Of a stretch of 64,000 nt of DNA, positions 46,300 to 55,329 are shown in pieces. The stretch lies in contig CAVRDP010000006.1 of NCBI GenBank assembly GCA_963719885.1, forward strand, positions 310,001 through 374,000. Reading direction: 5' to 3'. Origin of the DNA: JANXQG01 sp963719885. Its GTDB lineage: Bacteria; Planctomycetota; Planctomycetia; Pirellulales; Thermoguttaceae. The translations under genes were made by a program, and so were the position numbers. The notes beneath the pieces are model-generated. The model ran no database searches. It saw nothing but the letters and a program-made list of their open reading frames with translations, and was not told the DNA's origin. Each line of letters starts with the position of its first letter. Position 1 is the stretch's first letter.

Positions 46300-48249
46300 T
46301 TACCAGAAGTCGTAGTTCAAGGCCACGCACGCCGCCAGGAGAATTATGCCCAGAACGGCCGGTCGCAAGATCCACCATCCGCCCTCCTCCGGAAGTTTGG
46401 GAGTCAGCGCATAGACGAGGCCTTTCAGTTCCTCGTTATTTTTCGTGCGCTCGGTCACAAAGGATATCCCCAAGGTCAGTGTGAAGCAGCCAATAAAGGC
46501 GAAACTCGCGAGCCAGAAGTTTTGGGCCATGGTCGACGGGAACGTGCAGACCACATGCCCCAACCATCCACCTTTCCCTTCGGCCATCGTCAGGCCATGC
46601 ACCAGGGCCGACGAGCCAATCCCACCCAACAGGCCCAGAAACGCGCCGGTTCCCGTGGTTCCCGACCAGAACATGCCCAGCAAGAACGTGGCAAACAGGG
46701 GTGCGTTCACGAATCCGAATACCAACTGGATGACGTCCATGGCGTTGTCGTAGTTCTTTGCGAAGTAGGCACAGGCGATGCTCAACAAGATGCCCACGAC
46801 CGTGACTACGCGGCCCATCCACATATAGTGGGCATCGCTCTTGTTGGGCGCGATGTAGGCCTGGTACAAGTCGTAGGTCCAGACCGTGTTGAAAGCCGTC
46901 ACGTTGCCTGCCATACCTGACATGAACGATGCCAACAAAGCTGTCAGCGCCAAACCCAGCATCCCAGAAGGACAGTATCGTGTCACCAACGAGAGAATTA
47001 TGTTGTTGTAGTCGTTCTCGGCGACAGCGCCCTGAAGCTGCTTCTGCAACTCGCTCCTGTCAGGTCCGAACTTGCCGGATTCATGCTTGTAGACGAGGTC
47101 ATACTTGTAGATGAGCGCCGCGACTTTGGCCTCGTCCAATTTCGCGCCGACGGCCGCGCTGACTAGCTCGAATCCCTGCTTGGCTTCCATTTTGCCGGCA
47201 TCGTCGATCGCGGCCAAAATTTTCTCGGACACCTCAACATGCTTTGCCGGAAGCTGATATCCCTTCTGCGGCATAGTTGCCAATGCCGCGGCCAACATGC
47301 CAGGCAGGATGACCAGAATCGGCAGGATCATTTTGGGCACGGCGGCGATCAGTGGCGTGCGGCGGGCAGCCGTCATGTTTCGCGCCGCCATGGCCCGCTG
47401 CACCACGAGGAAGTTCGTACACCAGTAGCCAAACGAAAGGACAAAGCCCAGGCCAAATACCATGGCGAAGACATCCACACCCATGGGATTATGCGCGGGG
47501 CCGGCAATCAACGGCTGCCAGGCACTGGTCCAGGCATTATCGGCAAAGACGTGACCCGATGGCGCGGGCAGTCCGATCTTGCCCGGATCCTGAGCGACCA
47601 CGGCGAGCTGCGACTTGAGGACGTTCCACCCCCCCACGTCTTTCATACCCAAGTAAACCACCGGGGCAAACCCCAGCACGATCATGAAGAACTGCAAGAC
47701 CTCGGTATAGATAGCCGACGTCAAGCCGCCCTTGAGCACATAGACCAGCACCACCGCCGAGCAAATCCATAAGCTGATGTGGTAGTCCCAGCCAAGAAGC
47801 TGATGCAACAACCGTGACAGGGCATCCATCGAGATGCCTGAGGCAAAGACCGTCATCGCCGCAAAGCTGATCGAGTTCAGGCAGCGGGTCCGCTCGTCAA
47901 ACCGCAGTTTCAGATACTCGGGCACGCTGCGGGCCTTGGAGCCGTAATAGAACGGCATCATGAAGACGGCCAGGAAGACCATGGCGGGAATCGCTCCGAC
48001 CCAGTAGAAGTGGCTCGTGGCGACCCCGTATTTCGCTCCGCTGGCGGCCATGCCCACCAACTCCAGTGCGCCCAGGTTCGCGGACATGAACGCCAAGCCG
48101 GTGATCCAGGCGGGAATGGACCGGCCGGACATGAAGAAATCGGCGCTGCTCTTCATCGAGCGCTTCAGCGCGAATCCGATTCCCAAGACGAAGATGACGT
48201 AGATGGCAAGAATCGCGTAGTCAATAACGCCCAGTTGGCCGACTTGCAT
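46300..48249 (-). CDS. Solute:sodium symporter (SSS family)
   Basis: 649 residues from ATG 48249 with GGGAG upstream. About 13-14 helices in the LeuT-like SSS fold: IDYAILAIYVIFVLGIGFAL, then DFFMSGRSIPAWITGLAFMS with the SSS signature-like FFMSGRSIPAW, GYWCTNFLVVQRAMAARNMT, and LASFMSGMAGNVTAFNTVWT, the region forming the second sodium site. A ~100-residue charged insert (VSEKILAAIDDAGKMEAKQG and onward) in a loop is longer than usual. Family members move sugars, amino acids or organic acids with Na+. Substrate unknown; the glucose/galactose-like subclass is plausible in this phylum. Confidence 0.88.
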   Translation of the reverse strand: MQVGQLGVIDYAILAIYVIFVLGIGFALKRSMKSSADFFMSGRSIPAWITGLAFMSANLGALELVGMAASGAKYGVATSHFYWVGAIPAMVFLAVFMMPFYYGSKARSVPEYLKLRFDERTRCLNSISFAAMTVFASGISMDALSRLLHQLLGWDYHISLWICSAVVLVYVLKGGLTSAIYTEVLQFFMIVLGFAPVVYLGMKDVGGWNVLKSQLAVVAQDPGKIGLPAPSGHVFADNAWTSAWQPLIAGPAHNPMGVDVFAMVFGLGFVLSFGYWCTNFLVVQRAMAARNMTAARRTPLIAAVPKMILPILVILPGMLAAALATMPQKGYQLPAKHVEVSEKILAAIDDAGKMEAKQGFELVSAAVGAKLDEAKVAALIYKYDLVYKHESGKFGPDRSELQKQLQGAVAENDYNNIILSLVTRYCPSGMLGLALTALLASFMSGMAGNVTAFNTVWTYDLYQAYIAPNKSDAHYMWMGRVVTVVGILLSIACAYFAKNYDNAMDVIQLVFGFVNAPLFATFLLGMFWSGTTGTGAFLGLLGGIGSSALVHGLTMAEGKGGWLGHVVCTFPSTMAQNFWLASFAFIGCFTLTLGISFVTERTKNNEELKGLVYALTPKLPEEGGWWILRPAVLGIILLAACVALNYDFW

Positions 48250-48339
48250 GGAAAGCTCTCCCAAGGTCGCGTTGGACTCTTTAAGGATCGTTATTATGAC
48301 GCATGGCCGGAGGACTATGCAAGGGTGGTGCGGAAATTT

Positions 48340-49783
48340 CTAACCCAAAATCTCCTCTGCCGCACGCTCCCCGCTGTGGATGCAGTCCGGCAGGCCGACC
48401 CCGCGAAAAGCGCTGCCGGCCATCTTCAAACCGGGCAATTGGGCCAAACGGGCCTCGATCCGGGCCACACGCTCCTGGTGTCCGACGTGATACTGGGGCA
48501 TCGTCCGCGGCCAATGGGCGATGTCGCAAAACACCGGCTCGCCTTCGATATGCAAGAGCGGCCGTAAATGCGCCAGTACCAGCGGCAAGAGCTCGGCGTC
48601 GGGCATTTCCGCCAACTCGGGCCGCCGCGCCCCGCCGACGAAGACCCGCAACAGCGTCTTCCCCGCCGGGGCACGATGCGGATATTTCTGACTACTGAAG
48701 CTACAAGCCAGAATCGGGCTGTTTTCAATCGACGGCACCACGGCCCCCATGCCGTCCAACCGGATGCCCCACCTGCCGCACGTTGTAACCCAGCGAAACA
48801 ATCGCCGTGCCCGAATACTCGATTCGTCCCAGTTCCGCCGCCAATTCCGCGTCGATCGGGGCCAGCAACGGGCTGGCACGATGTGCTGGCACGGCCACGA
48901 TCAGGGCATCGAATTCCAGGAACTCGCCAGCTCCCGCGGGAAGCAGCCGCCAGACGTTGCCGCTGTGCTCGATCTGTTCGATCGGCGAATTCAGGCGAAT
49001 CGATTCCGGCGGCAATCGTGCGGTGATTGCCTCGACCAGCGTGTCGAGCCCCGCGGACAAGGTCACGAACATGCTATATCGAGCGCCGCTCTCCGCCGAC
49101 CCCGACCCTGAGTACAGGGTGCCCGACAGAGTACCCGCGCTGGCCCTGTGCTTCATCTGCTGCCGCATGGCGCGGATCAGGCTGCCGTACTGCTTTTCCA
49201 TCTCGCGGAAGCGGGAAAGCGTGGCTTTGACGCTCAATTTCTCCATGTCGGCCGCATAGACCGCACTGATCAACGGCTCGACCAACCGCTCGAACGTCTC
49301 CCGGCCAAGCCGGCGGCGGACGAATTGGGCCATGCTCTCATCATCATCGTCGCGACGAGGAGGGATGAAGTATTCCAGGGCCGCCCGAAGTTTTCCCAGC
49401 GGGCTAAGGATCGGCGTGACGGCCATAGGCCAAAGTTGCGTGGGGGCCATCATCAGGAAACCGTCCGGCAGTCGATGCAACCGGCCACGGCGAACGACAT
49501 ACGTGCGGCGACAGTTCGAATTGGTCTGCACGAGCTGGCTCGTCAGACCCAGACGCTGGCAGAGGTCAAGCCCCCAAGGCACCGTGGTGATAAAATTGTC
49601 GGCGCTCTGCTCGACCTGGAAACCGTTGCGATGCACGGTCGAAACGACGCCTCCCAGCCGCGGACCGGCCTCGAAAAGGGTTATTCGGGACTGGGGGGCC
49701 AGTTCCCGGAACCGATGCGCGGCTGCCAAACCGGAGATTCCCCCGCCAATCACGGCGATACGTCGAGCTTCAGGTAAATACAT
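48340..49783 (-). CDS. hemG: Protoporphyrinogen/coproporphyrinogen oxidase (HemY type), one frameshift
   Basis: About 480 residues when an extra base near 48762 is removed. An FAD-dependent enzyme late in haem synthesis. The Rossmann motif is IAVIGGGISGLAAAHRF and the FAD-binding GG motif LGGVVSTVHRNGFQVEQSAD follows. The substrate-domain LVEPLISAVYAADMEKLSVK and the C-terminal FAD-binding SGSAFRGVGLPDCIHSGERA are typical of the family. A variant palindrome A at 49105-49120 adds SGTLYSGSGS to a loop. The frame break sits in a conserved region, so an assembly indel is likely. Confidence 0.9.
49105..49120. repeat. Palindrome A covariant copy inside hemY
   Basis: ACCCTGAGTACAGGGT: loop AGTA retained, the stem changed on both sides (CCCTG/CAGGG rather than CCATG/CATGG), followed by GCCCG exactly as in the main form. 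In frame. Confidence 0.85.
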
Positions 49784-50199
49784 GATTCATTATTTTACCC
49801 AATCTAAGCCGTTTTTCCCAGCCTAGTTTTTCGCGCCATATTAACCCAAAGCCTAAGCGAGGACAATCTTCTGCCCGCCCCCGCTTGTGCTTCGCGGTTA
49901 GCATTATTGCGCCCCGAATGATCTTGGCTGGTCCGACCGAAAGAACCGAAAAACTTCATCTTGGCTTGATCAAAGGTTTCTGTTACGCTTTCCCCCATCG
50001 AAGCCACAGCCGCGGATTGGAACCGGCGGGCATCGTGGCGGGCCATGAGGATTCTTGACACGAGCTCTCGTTTTTCGGGGCCTTGAACTCTGGAGAATCA
50101 ACCGTTTTGTCCAGGACTCTGAAACCCGCTGTTAGGGGGATAATTACGTTATCTCAAGTTTCGTTGGGTTGTGACGTGCCGACAAGGAAGGAGGCCGCC
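49784..50199. other. Divergent intergenic region, about 415 bases
   Basis: Divergent promoters of hemY (left) and rimI (right) should lie here. It contains a degenerate inverted repeat (49842-49900). Nothing else recognisable, although the stretch before the rimI ribosome-binding site is well ordered (CTGTTAGGGGGATAATTACG). Confidence 0.5.
49842..49900. repeat. Degenerate CGAAGCGCAAGCGAGG-family repeat
   Basis: TAACCCAAAGCCTAAGCGAG at the left and CCGCTTGTGCTTCGCGGTTA at the right, about 80% complementary. Oldest-looking copy of this family in the window. Confidence 0.6.
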
Positions 50200-50721
50200 A
50201 TGCATTCCGAGCAGAAGCAGGAAATCCGTGTTCACATACGGTGGATGATCCGTCGCGACATGGCCGAAGTCCTGCGAATCGAGCGCGAAAGTTTCGAATT
50301 CCCCTGGGTCGACGAAGATTTCATCCGTTGCCTGCGGCAACGCAACTGCATCGGCATGGTTGCAGAGCATGAGGGCCGCGTTGTCGGCTTCATGATCTAC
50401 GAACTGTACCGCACGCGGATTCACGTGTTGAACTTCGCCGTTTCCAAGATCTGCCATCGCCTGGGCGTCGGCAGTCAGATGGTTGCCAAGCTGATCGCCA
50501 AGCTCTCGGTACAGCGACGCAGCCGCATCGTATTGGAAGTTCGTGAGACCAACGTGGGAGCCCAGTTGTTCTTCCGCGAAAACGGCTTCCGGGCAATTTC
50601 CATATTGCACAAGTTCTACGACGACACGCCCGAGGACGCCTATTTGATGCAGTATCGCTACCGCATGGAAAAGCCGGCCGTGGCCGAGTCGCCCGACCGA
50701 ATTAGTCGCCGGGCCGCCTAG
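50200..50721 (+). CDS. rimI: GNAT N-acetyltransferase, RimI-like
   Basis: 173 residues. The start ATG at 50200 has the strong site AAGGAAGGAGG just upstream. The GNAT core: WMIRRDMAEVLRIERESFEF PWV (spaced by the acceptor loop), VVGFMIYELYRTRIHVLNFA, and the acetyl-CoA loop HRLGVGSQMVAKLIAKLSVQ (R-x-x-G-x-G/S form, here RLGVGS). The end VRETNVGAQLFFRENGFRAI is typical of RimI, which acetylates the ribosomal protein S18 N-terminus, although related GNATs act elsewhere. Followed by a terminator. Confidence 0.8.
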   Translation: MHSEQKQEIRVHIRWMIRRDMAEVLRIERESFEFPWVDEDFIRCLRQRNCIGMVAEHEGRVVGFMIYELYRTRIHVLNFAVSKICHRLGVGSQMVAKLIAKLSVQRRSRIVLEVRETNVGAQLFFRENGFRAISILHKFYDDTPEDAYLMQYRYRMEKPAVAESPDRISRRAA

Positions 50722-50761
50722 GCCGCGGGAGATACGAATCAGGACGAAACGCAATACCGAG

Positions 50762-50790
50762 CCGGGGGCGCACAGTCCCCGGTTTTTTTT
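50762..50790 (+). terminator. Rho-independent terminator after rimI
   Basis: CCGGGG...CCCCGG stem with a GCGCACAGT loop followed by eight T. It lies about 40 bases after the rimI stop. Confidence 0.9.
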
Positions 50791-50798
50791 GCGCTCAA

Positions 50799-50860
50799 TG
50801 TACGTCAGGCCGACCATGGCGGGCACCATGTACTCATGGTCGTGGTCGGCCTGACGTACA
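50799..50860. repeat. 18-bp perfect inverted repeat enclosing palindrome A
   Basis: TGTACGTCAGGCCGACCA (50799-50816) and its exact complement at 50843-50860. The 26-base interior contains ACCATGTACTCATGGT (50825-50840) with GGGC before it and CG after. A two-level hairpin in an intergenic position. Confidence 0.92.
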
Positions 50861-51078
50861 ACCAATTGCGCGTCTGCAAAATAGGTAATCTGCGGCAATT
50901 TTATCGTTTATTCCGATTGTCCGGCCTATGGCCTGTTAAACTTTGTTGCCTACGGGTCCTGTGCTTTAAGTTCCGCTGGTAACGGTTCCGATGACAATTC
51001 TGCCTATACTGCCTGTAACGGTTGTAGCGATTCTAACCGCCAATCAGGCCGCAATTAGCACTTTCAGGGGGGATTGTC

Positions 51079-52596
51079 ATGCGATTTTTGTTGCACCTTA
51101 CTGCCGCCGTACTGTTGGTGGCAATTGGGATCGGGGGAATGACCTCCGCTACGGCGGCCGAGCGCAGCGCCCGAGCCATAGCCATGGGACGCCAGAAAAT
51201 CCGCGAGGAACTATTCGCCGCTTTGGACAAAGGCTATCTGACGCGGATGGACCAGTACCGCATTTTGCTCCATGCCAAGGAAGTACTCACGGACGACGAC
51301 CTCCACGGCCTGGAGCAGACGCTCGATCGTATTGCCAGAGAACAGGCAACCAGCCGAGTGGCCACCACCACGGTGCGGAGCAAGACTCCGGCTCAGCAAG
51401 GCGCGGACGATAGCAAGCCAAGAGTGATTACGCGCTCCAGAGACGACGGCAAGCCAGCAGTGATTACGCGCTCCAGAGACGATAGCAAGCCGAGAGTGAT
51501 TACGCGCTCCAGAGACGATGACGAGCCAGGAAGGATTGTGCGCTCAAAATACGAGGAGACCCAGGGTACAGAAATGCCGGTCACTGTCGAGCCGAAGCCG
51601 ACGAAGGCCAAGGCTTTGCGTGAAGAGCCGTATGTGGAAGAGGTTCCGGCGGGCGCCGGCCAACCATCCCTCCATCTGAACAGCGAGCATCCGGATTGCG
51701 ACGATCCGGAAGGCTGCGGGTGTGATTCGGAAGAGTGCTACCCCTGCTTCCGCCGGTTCAATCTCGAAGTCTTCTCATCGGTCGATGCGTTTAAGGGCCC
51801 CCTCAACGTCGGCAACATCAACGGCAACTTCGGCATGACGCTAGGCGCCAACTCCGCCCTGGCGATCGTTCCCCGTTTCGGCCTGGCCCTCCAGGCCGGA
51901 ACCTCCGTGGGGGTCAGCGATCTGAAAGGCACGAACTACCCCGAAAATCCCGAACAAACGAGTGGTTTCACCGCCACAAGCCGCGAGCAGATTTTCACCA
52001 CGATCGGCATGTTCCAGCGGATCACGGGCGAGCAAGGCGCCTTTACCTGGGGTTTCGCCTACGATTGGCTCTTCGACAACTACTTTTCCGATTTCAATTT
52101 CGGCCAATGGCGCGTGAAAGCGGCATGGGAGTTCAACCCCTGCAACGAAATCGGCATCCAGGCCTCCTTGCCCGAGCACGGCTCGACGGGCTCCATCTAT
52201 GATTTCACTACCGCTGCCTACGATCAATTTACCTTCAGGCCGATTGCGCAAGGCAGCTTGTACTGGAAACACACGTGGTGCAATGATGCCAGTCTGGCCG
52301 GCCGGTTGGGCTTGGCCGAGCGACCCGGTTCAATCGTCTTCGGCGCCGACGGCCGGATGCCGCTGACGAAGAACTTGGCGCTGACGAGCACTTTCAGCTA
52401 TATTATGCCCAATGCGGCCGCCGGCCCAAACACTAGCTTCGAGGGGAGTGGCCAGGGCCAGGAAATCTGGAATGTCTCGGTCGGCATCGAGTTTGTGCTC
52501 GGTGGCCGCCGCGGCTGTGGCTGTGCCACCGGTTGCCTGCCGTTCCTGCCGGTGGCTGATAATGGATCGCTGGCCGTCCACCAGACTGGTTTGTAA
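51079..52596 (+). CDS. DUF6666-like planctomycete outer-membrane protein
   Basis: 505 residues. A G-rich ribosome-binding site (CAGGGGGGATTG) precedes ATG 51079. The signal peptide LHLTAAVLLVAIGIGGMTSA is cut near TAA-ER. A helical segment follows, then a minisatellite-coded stretch of four RVITRSRDDSKP-like units (about 113-160). Next are a Cys-rich hinge (CDDPEGCGCDSEECYPC), a beta-barrel-like region opening FNLEVFSSVDAFKGPLNVGN, and the C-terminal strands WNVSVGIEFVLGG. The FKGP...GNFGM pattern fits DUF6666, a planctomycete-specific surface family. Probably an outer-membrane barrel; function unknown. Confidence 0.72.
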   Translation: MRFLLHLTAAVLLVAIGIGGMTSATAAERSARAIAMGRQKIREELFAALDKGYLTRMDQYRILLHAKEVLTDDDLHGLEQTLDRIAREQATSRVATTTVRSKTPAQQGADDSKPRVITRSRDDGKPAVITRSRDDSKPRVITRSRDDDEPGRIVRSKYEETQGTEMPVTVEPKPTKAKALREEPYVEEVPAGAGQPSLHLNSEHPDCDDPEGCGCDSEECYPCFRRFNLEVFSSVDAFKGPLNVGNINGNFGMTLGANSALAIVPRFGLALQAGTSVGVSDLKGTNYPENPEQTSGFTATSREQIFTTIGMFQRITGEQGAFTWGFAYDWLFDNYFSDFNFGQWRVKAAWEFNPCNEIGIQASLPEHGSTGSIYDFTTAAYDQFTFRPIAQGSLYWKHTWCNDASLAGRLGLAERPGSIVFGADGRMPLTKNLALTSTFSYIMPNAAAGPNTSFEGSGQGQEIWNVSVGIEFVLGGRRGCGCATGCLPFLPVADNGSLAVHQTGL

Positions 52597-52608
52597 TCCA
52601 CCACGCGA

Positions 52609-53332
52609 ATGATCATCGGTTCCATCATGGCGGGTCGAATTGCCGATTGCCGACTGTTCCTTAGCGAGTTTCGACGGAACTTCCGCACCACCGGGGCCAT
52701 CTTGCCCAGCGGACGGCGGCTGTCGGCGGCGCTGGTCCATTTTGTCCGCGACCCGCAAGCGGGTGCCCGGCAAGCGGGTGCCTGGCAAGCGGGTGCCCGG
52801 CAAGCGGGTGCCCCGGCCGATGATCGGCCGCGACGAAATCCTTGAGGTCGGACCCGGCACCGGCGCCGTGACCCGGCACCTGATCCGCAGGATGCAAAAG
52901 ACCGATTGCCTCGATCTGGTCGAGTTGAACGAGAACTTTGTCGCTCGCCTCAACGACCTCTTTCGTTCGGATCCCGAGTTCCAGCCGGTGGCTCAGCGCT
53001 GCCGCGTGCTGCACTGCCCGATCGAGGACCTGCCGGCCGACATCGCCTACGATGTGATTGTTTCCGGACTGCCAATGAACAATTTTGCCGTGGCGGAAGT
53101 CGAGCACATTCTCAGCACCCTCCGCCGGCTTGCCGGACCGGGAGCGACGGTTTCGTTCTTCGAGTACATGGGAATCCGGCGGCTCAAGGCAACCATTAGC
53201 GGGAAGGCCGAACGGATTCGACTCCGCGGCATCGGGCACCTTGTCGGCCAACTGCTGGAAGACTGCGAGATCCGCCGCGACGGGATCTGGACCAACGTCC
53301 CGCCGGCCTACGTGCATCACGTTCGGTTCTGA
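52609..53332 (+). CDS. PmtA/KsgA-like SAM methyltransferase disrupted by a tandem repeat
   Basis: The opening RLFLSEFRRNFRTTGAILPS with GRRLSAALVHFVRD is the N-terminal helix of phospholipid-type (PmtA-like) methyltransferases. A 15-bp tandem repeat (52751-52815) follows, and the protein resumes in another frame: DEILEVGPGTGAVTRHLIRR (SAM loop EVGPGTG), VSGLPMNNFAVAEVEHILST (motif IV), and ATVSFFEYMGIRRLKATISG. So the frame changes inside the repeat; about 230-240 residues otherwise. The family methylates phosphatidylethanolamine or related lipids. Either the repeat killed the gene or the assembly lost a base in it. Confidence 0.7.
52751..52815 (+). repeat. 15-bp tandem repeat CAAGCGGGTGCCCGG, about four units
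   Basis: Units GCAAGCGGGTGCCCG, GCAAGCGGGTGCCTG, GCAAGCGGGTGCCCG, GCAAGCGGGTGCCCC. GGTGCCCG also occurs as the flank of palindrome A. The unit is a multiple of three, so the frame difference between its sides must come from a single-base change within or beside it. Confidence 0.85.
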
Positions 53333-53338
53333 CCATTC

Positions 53339-53527
53339 TCAGCCCTCCGGCGGCGCCGTTGCGGTCGTCGGAGGCACCTGCGGTTGGAGTTCTCCGCGGC
53401 GGACGTGCACTTCCGCCGGGGCCTCGATGCCTACCCGAACTCGATCGCCGTTGACCCGCACGATCGTCAGGACAATCGAGTCTCCCACTTGAATTCGCTG
53501 ACTTTCCTTCCTGGACAACACCAGCAT
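53339..53527 (-). CDS. csrA: Carbon storage regulator CsrA
   Basis: 62 residues, usual length. An RNA-binding dimer that represses or stabilises mRNAs at GGA motifs. The sequence starts MLVLSRKESQRIQVGDSIVL, retains the VRVGIEAPAEVHVRRGEL core with the strand-1 and strand-5 basic residues that contact RNA, and ends in a Pro/Thr tail. GGGAGG lies six bases upstream of the ATG. It is 19 bases downstream of the small gene at 53547-53840 on the same strand, so both are probably co-transcribed. Confidence 0.95.
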   Translation of the reverse strand: MLVLSRKESQRIQVGDSIVLTIVRVNGDRVRVGIEAPAEVHVRRGELQPQVPPTTATAPPEG

Positions 53528-53546
53528 GACGAACCTCCCTGTATTC

Positions 53547-53840
53547 CTACGCGAATGGCCCGATTTTCGGACTATCGATCAACTGCGTCGTTTGAAACCG
53601 TTCCCCCCCGGAACCATAGAAAAGGATCTTGTTCCGGTCCGTTTCCCAGATGGCCGAGAATTGGGTGGCGCACGGTCCATACAGACAAAAGTGGATTCCA
53701 CACGGCTTGTCGCGCCGCCGCAAAATCCGTTCTGTCATTGGAAAGGCGCCTGTCTGAAGCTGATACTGATTGCAAATCGTCGTGTTGACGTAGTCCCGAA
53801 GATCTTCCACACTGGTGATCTGTTGAAAACAAGTCAACAT
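53547..53840 (-). CDS. Conserved small protein upstream of csrA
   Basis: 97 residues starting MLTCFQQITSVEDLRDYVNT, then ICNQYQLQTGAFPMTERILR, CGIHFCLYGPCATQFSAIWE, and TDRNKILFYGSGGERFQTT. The even hydrophobic/charged pattern, normal composition and operon position argue that it is real; it belongs to a protein I associate with the csrA locus in planctomycetes. No function known. It ends TAG 20 bases before the csrA ATG. A cytosolic alpha/beta fold is likely. The antisense frame (53526-53846) is a shadow. Confidence 0.72.
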   Translation of the reverse strand: MLTCFQQITSVEDLRDYVNTTICNQYQLQTGAFPMTERILRRRDKPCGIHFCLYGPCATQFSAIWETDRNKILFYGSGGERFQTTQLIDSPKIGPFA

Positions 53841-54148
53841 TTCTGAATGAATACTCCTATGAATGCGCAGAGTGTCCCATAAATGAACATCTGCGTAGAA
53901 AAAGTAAGATAGGATGAATGCCGCCAGTCTAAGCTATCGGCAATTTACGCATTAGAATTCGCAGAGCCCTAATGCAGTTTCCTGCGTGATCCTCCGCAGC
54001 GCGACAGATTCGTCTTCGACTTTAGTGTTTGCGAGGCAAGAAGATATGGCAATGGCAACGATCGGTCACTCGAAAGGCACGAAGTTTTTGCTCAAGTTGT
54101 CCCTAGCCGGTATAACCGCAAGACCCGTCTCAGTCTCTCTATCTTACG
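53841..54148. other. Intergenic region, about 310 bases
   Basis: AT-rich relative to the flanks; probably carries the promoter of the csrA operon. No gene or strong motif is visible. The repeat at 54150-54202 closes it on the right. Confidence 0.4.
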
Positions 54149-54149
54149 T

Positions 54150-54202
54150 GTAGGATAGCTTTCAACCTGTCACGAAACGACAGGTCAAAAAACCTATCCT
54201 AC
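54150..54202. repeat. GTAGGATAGCTTTC inverted repeat over a stop codon
   Basis: Arms 54150-54171 and 54179-54202 (GTAGGATAGCTTTCAACCTG and GTAGGATAGGTTTTTTGACC on the two strands) pair with small bulges. The stop codon of the GNAT gene at 54199 falls in the right arm. Can act as its terminator. Confidence 0.8.
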
Positions 54203-55329
54203 GAAGAGCACGCAATGTCGTGCTCGCCGCGAATCTGGTGGCGGAGCCAGCGATTCCACGACAGCAGTTGCGCCCGGAAGACGAACGCGGGAAAGTAGCT
54301 GAAGCGGTAACTCGTCTGCACGCTGGTTCGCCATGCCCGCTTGATGTCGTGACTGCCCGTGCCGAGGTCATAGGCGCGATCGCCGCGACGATGCCCATCT
54401 TCAAGCATCATTTTTTCCAAGACCTGACCGGGCCGCAGATGCTTGAAGAGGGGATCAAAACCACACCGCAAGGCGTAGACGGTTCCGTGCCAGTAGTAGT
54501 TGTAGATGAAGGCGGCCGGCGCATCGTTGAAATAAAGCAGGCAGGCGTCAACGGCTCCACGACGTGCGGCAGCCGCATGGGCGTCGCGCAAGAACCCGCC
54601 AACCTCGACGTGGCAGAGGTTCGTTTTGTCGCCACTTTCGCCCTGCCAACTTCGCTGGGCGAGAGCGACACAGGCGCCATAAAGGTCCCACCGCGGATCG
54701 ACTTCGCCCCCGCAAGCCGGCTCGGGCCGATAGCGAATCAGCTCGATCTTGCCCTGCTCCGCCATACGCCGCTGAAGGCGATCGATGTTCTTGCGGTGCG
54801 TCACCTCACGGCCTCGCCAGTAGGCCTGCCAAGTCTCTGGTAATTCGACCCACGAGGTTCGGTCCCACTTTTGCCGGCAAGGGCGGAAACCGGTCTGGGC
54901 CATGGCGCGTTCGGTGCAGCCCAGATCGGTGCGATCGACGTCGATCCAACGGAGATCGAGCACGTCCCAGTCGCGCCGCGTCTTCCGCACGTGCCCTAAG
55001 CCGGCGACGAGAGTCGCGGACGGGTTCGGGCCGATCGGCCCAAAGAAGGTCGCCCAATCATGCAAGGGGTAGGTCAAGATGCGAAGGCGGCCGACGCGGG
55101 TCGACTCGCTCCGCACGACCAACGGCAGGATGCCGACCGGTTGCCGGTTTTCCGTCGCCACGAGGACACGGAGTTGCTGTCCGGCCGAAAAGTGCTTCCA
55201 ATAACATTCCAGCCAGTCCAGCGAGTGGAAGAAGCTGGCGCCCGGTGTTTGCGCCAACAGTGTTTGCCAAGCGGGCCGGACTTCGCTCAAGCCTTCGATC
55301 TGGTTGATTTCGCGGACTTCGCTCGTCAT
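54199..55329 (-). CDS. GNAT-fold acetyltransferase of the BioF2/FemAB-like (GNAT_6) type
   Basis: 376 residues. Core segments: FFHSLDWLECYWKHFSAGQQ, LRVLVATENRQPVGILPLVV, LTYPLHDWATFFGPIGPNPS in the first GNAT-like half; GAVDACLLYFNDAPAAFIYN, GTVYALRCGFDPLFKHLRPG and GDRAYDLGTGSHDIKRAWRT in the second. This matches GNAT_6 proteins that N-acylate sugars or amino-acid acceptors during polysaccharide synthesis (CelD-type). No partner polysaccharide gene is adjacent. It reads away from GH127 with a 186-base divergent gap. Confidence 0.8.
   Translation of the reverse strand: MTSEVREINQIEGLSEVRPAWQTLLAQTPGASFFHSLDWLECYWKHFSAGQQLRVLVATENRQPVGILPLVVRSESTRVGRLRILTYPLHDWATFFGPIGPNPSATLVAGLGHVRKTRRDWDVLDLRWIDVDRTDLGCTERAMAQTGFRPCRQKWDRTSWVELPETWQAYWRGREVTHRKNIDRLQRRMAEQGKIELIRYRPEPACGGEVDPRWDLYGACVALAQRSWQGESGDKTNLCHVEVGGFLRDAHAAAARRGAVDACLLYFNDAPAAFIYNYYWHGTVYALRCGFDPLFKHLRPGQVLEKMMLEDGHRRGDRAYDLGTGSHDIKRAWRTSVQTSYRFSYFPAFVFRAQLLSWNRWLRHQIRGEHDIACSS

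Noticed and set aside
47471..47490. ACACCCATGGGATT in the symporter gene as a palindrome A copy
   Set aside because: Only one half resembles the core, and the residues are part of normal symporter sequence.
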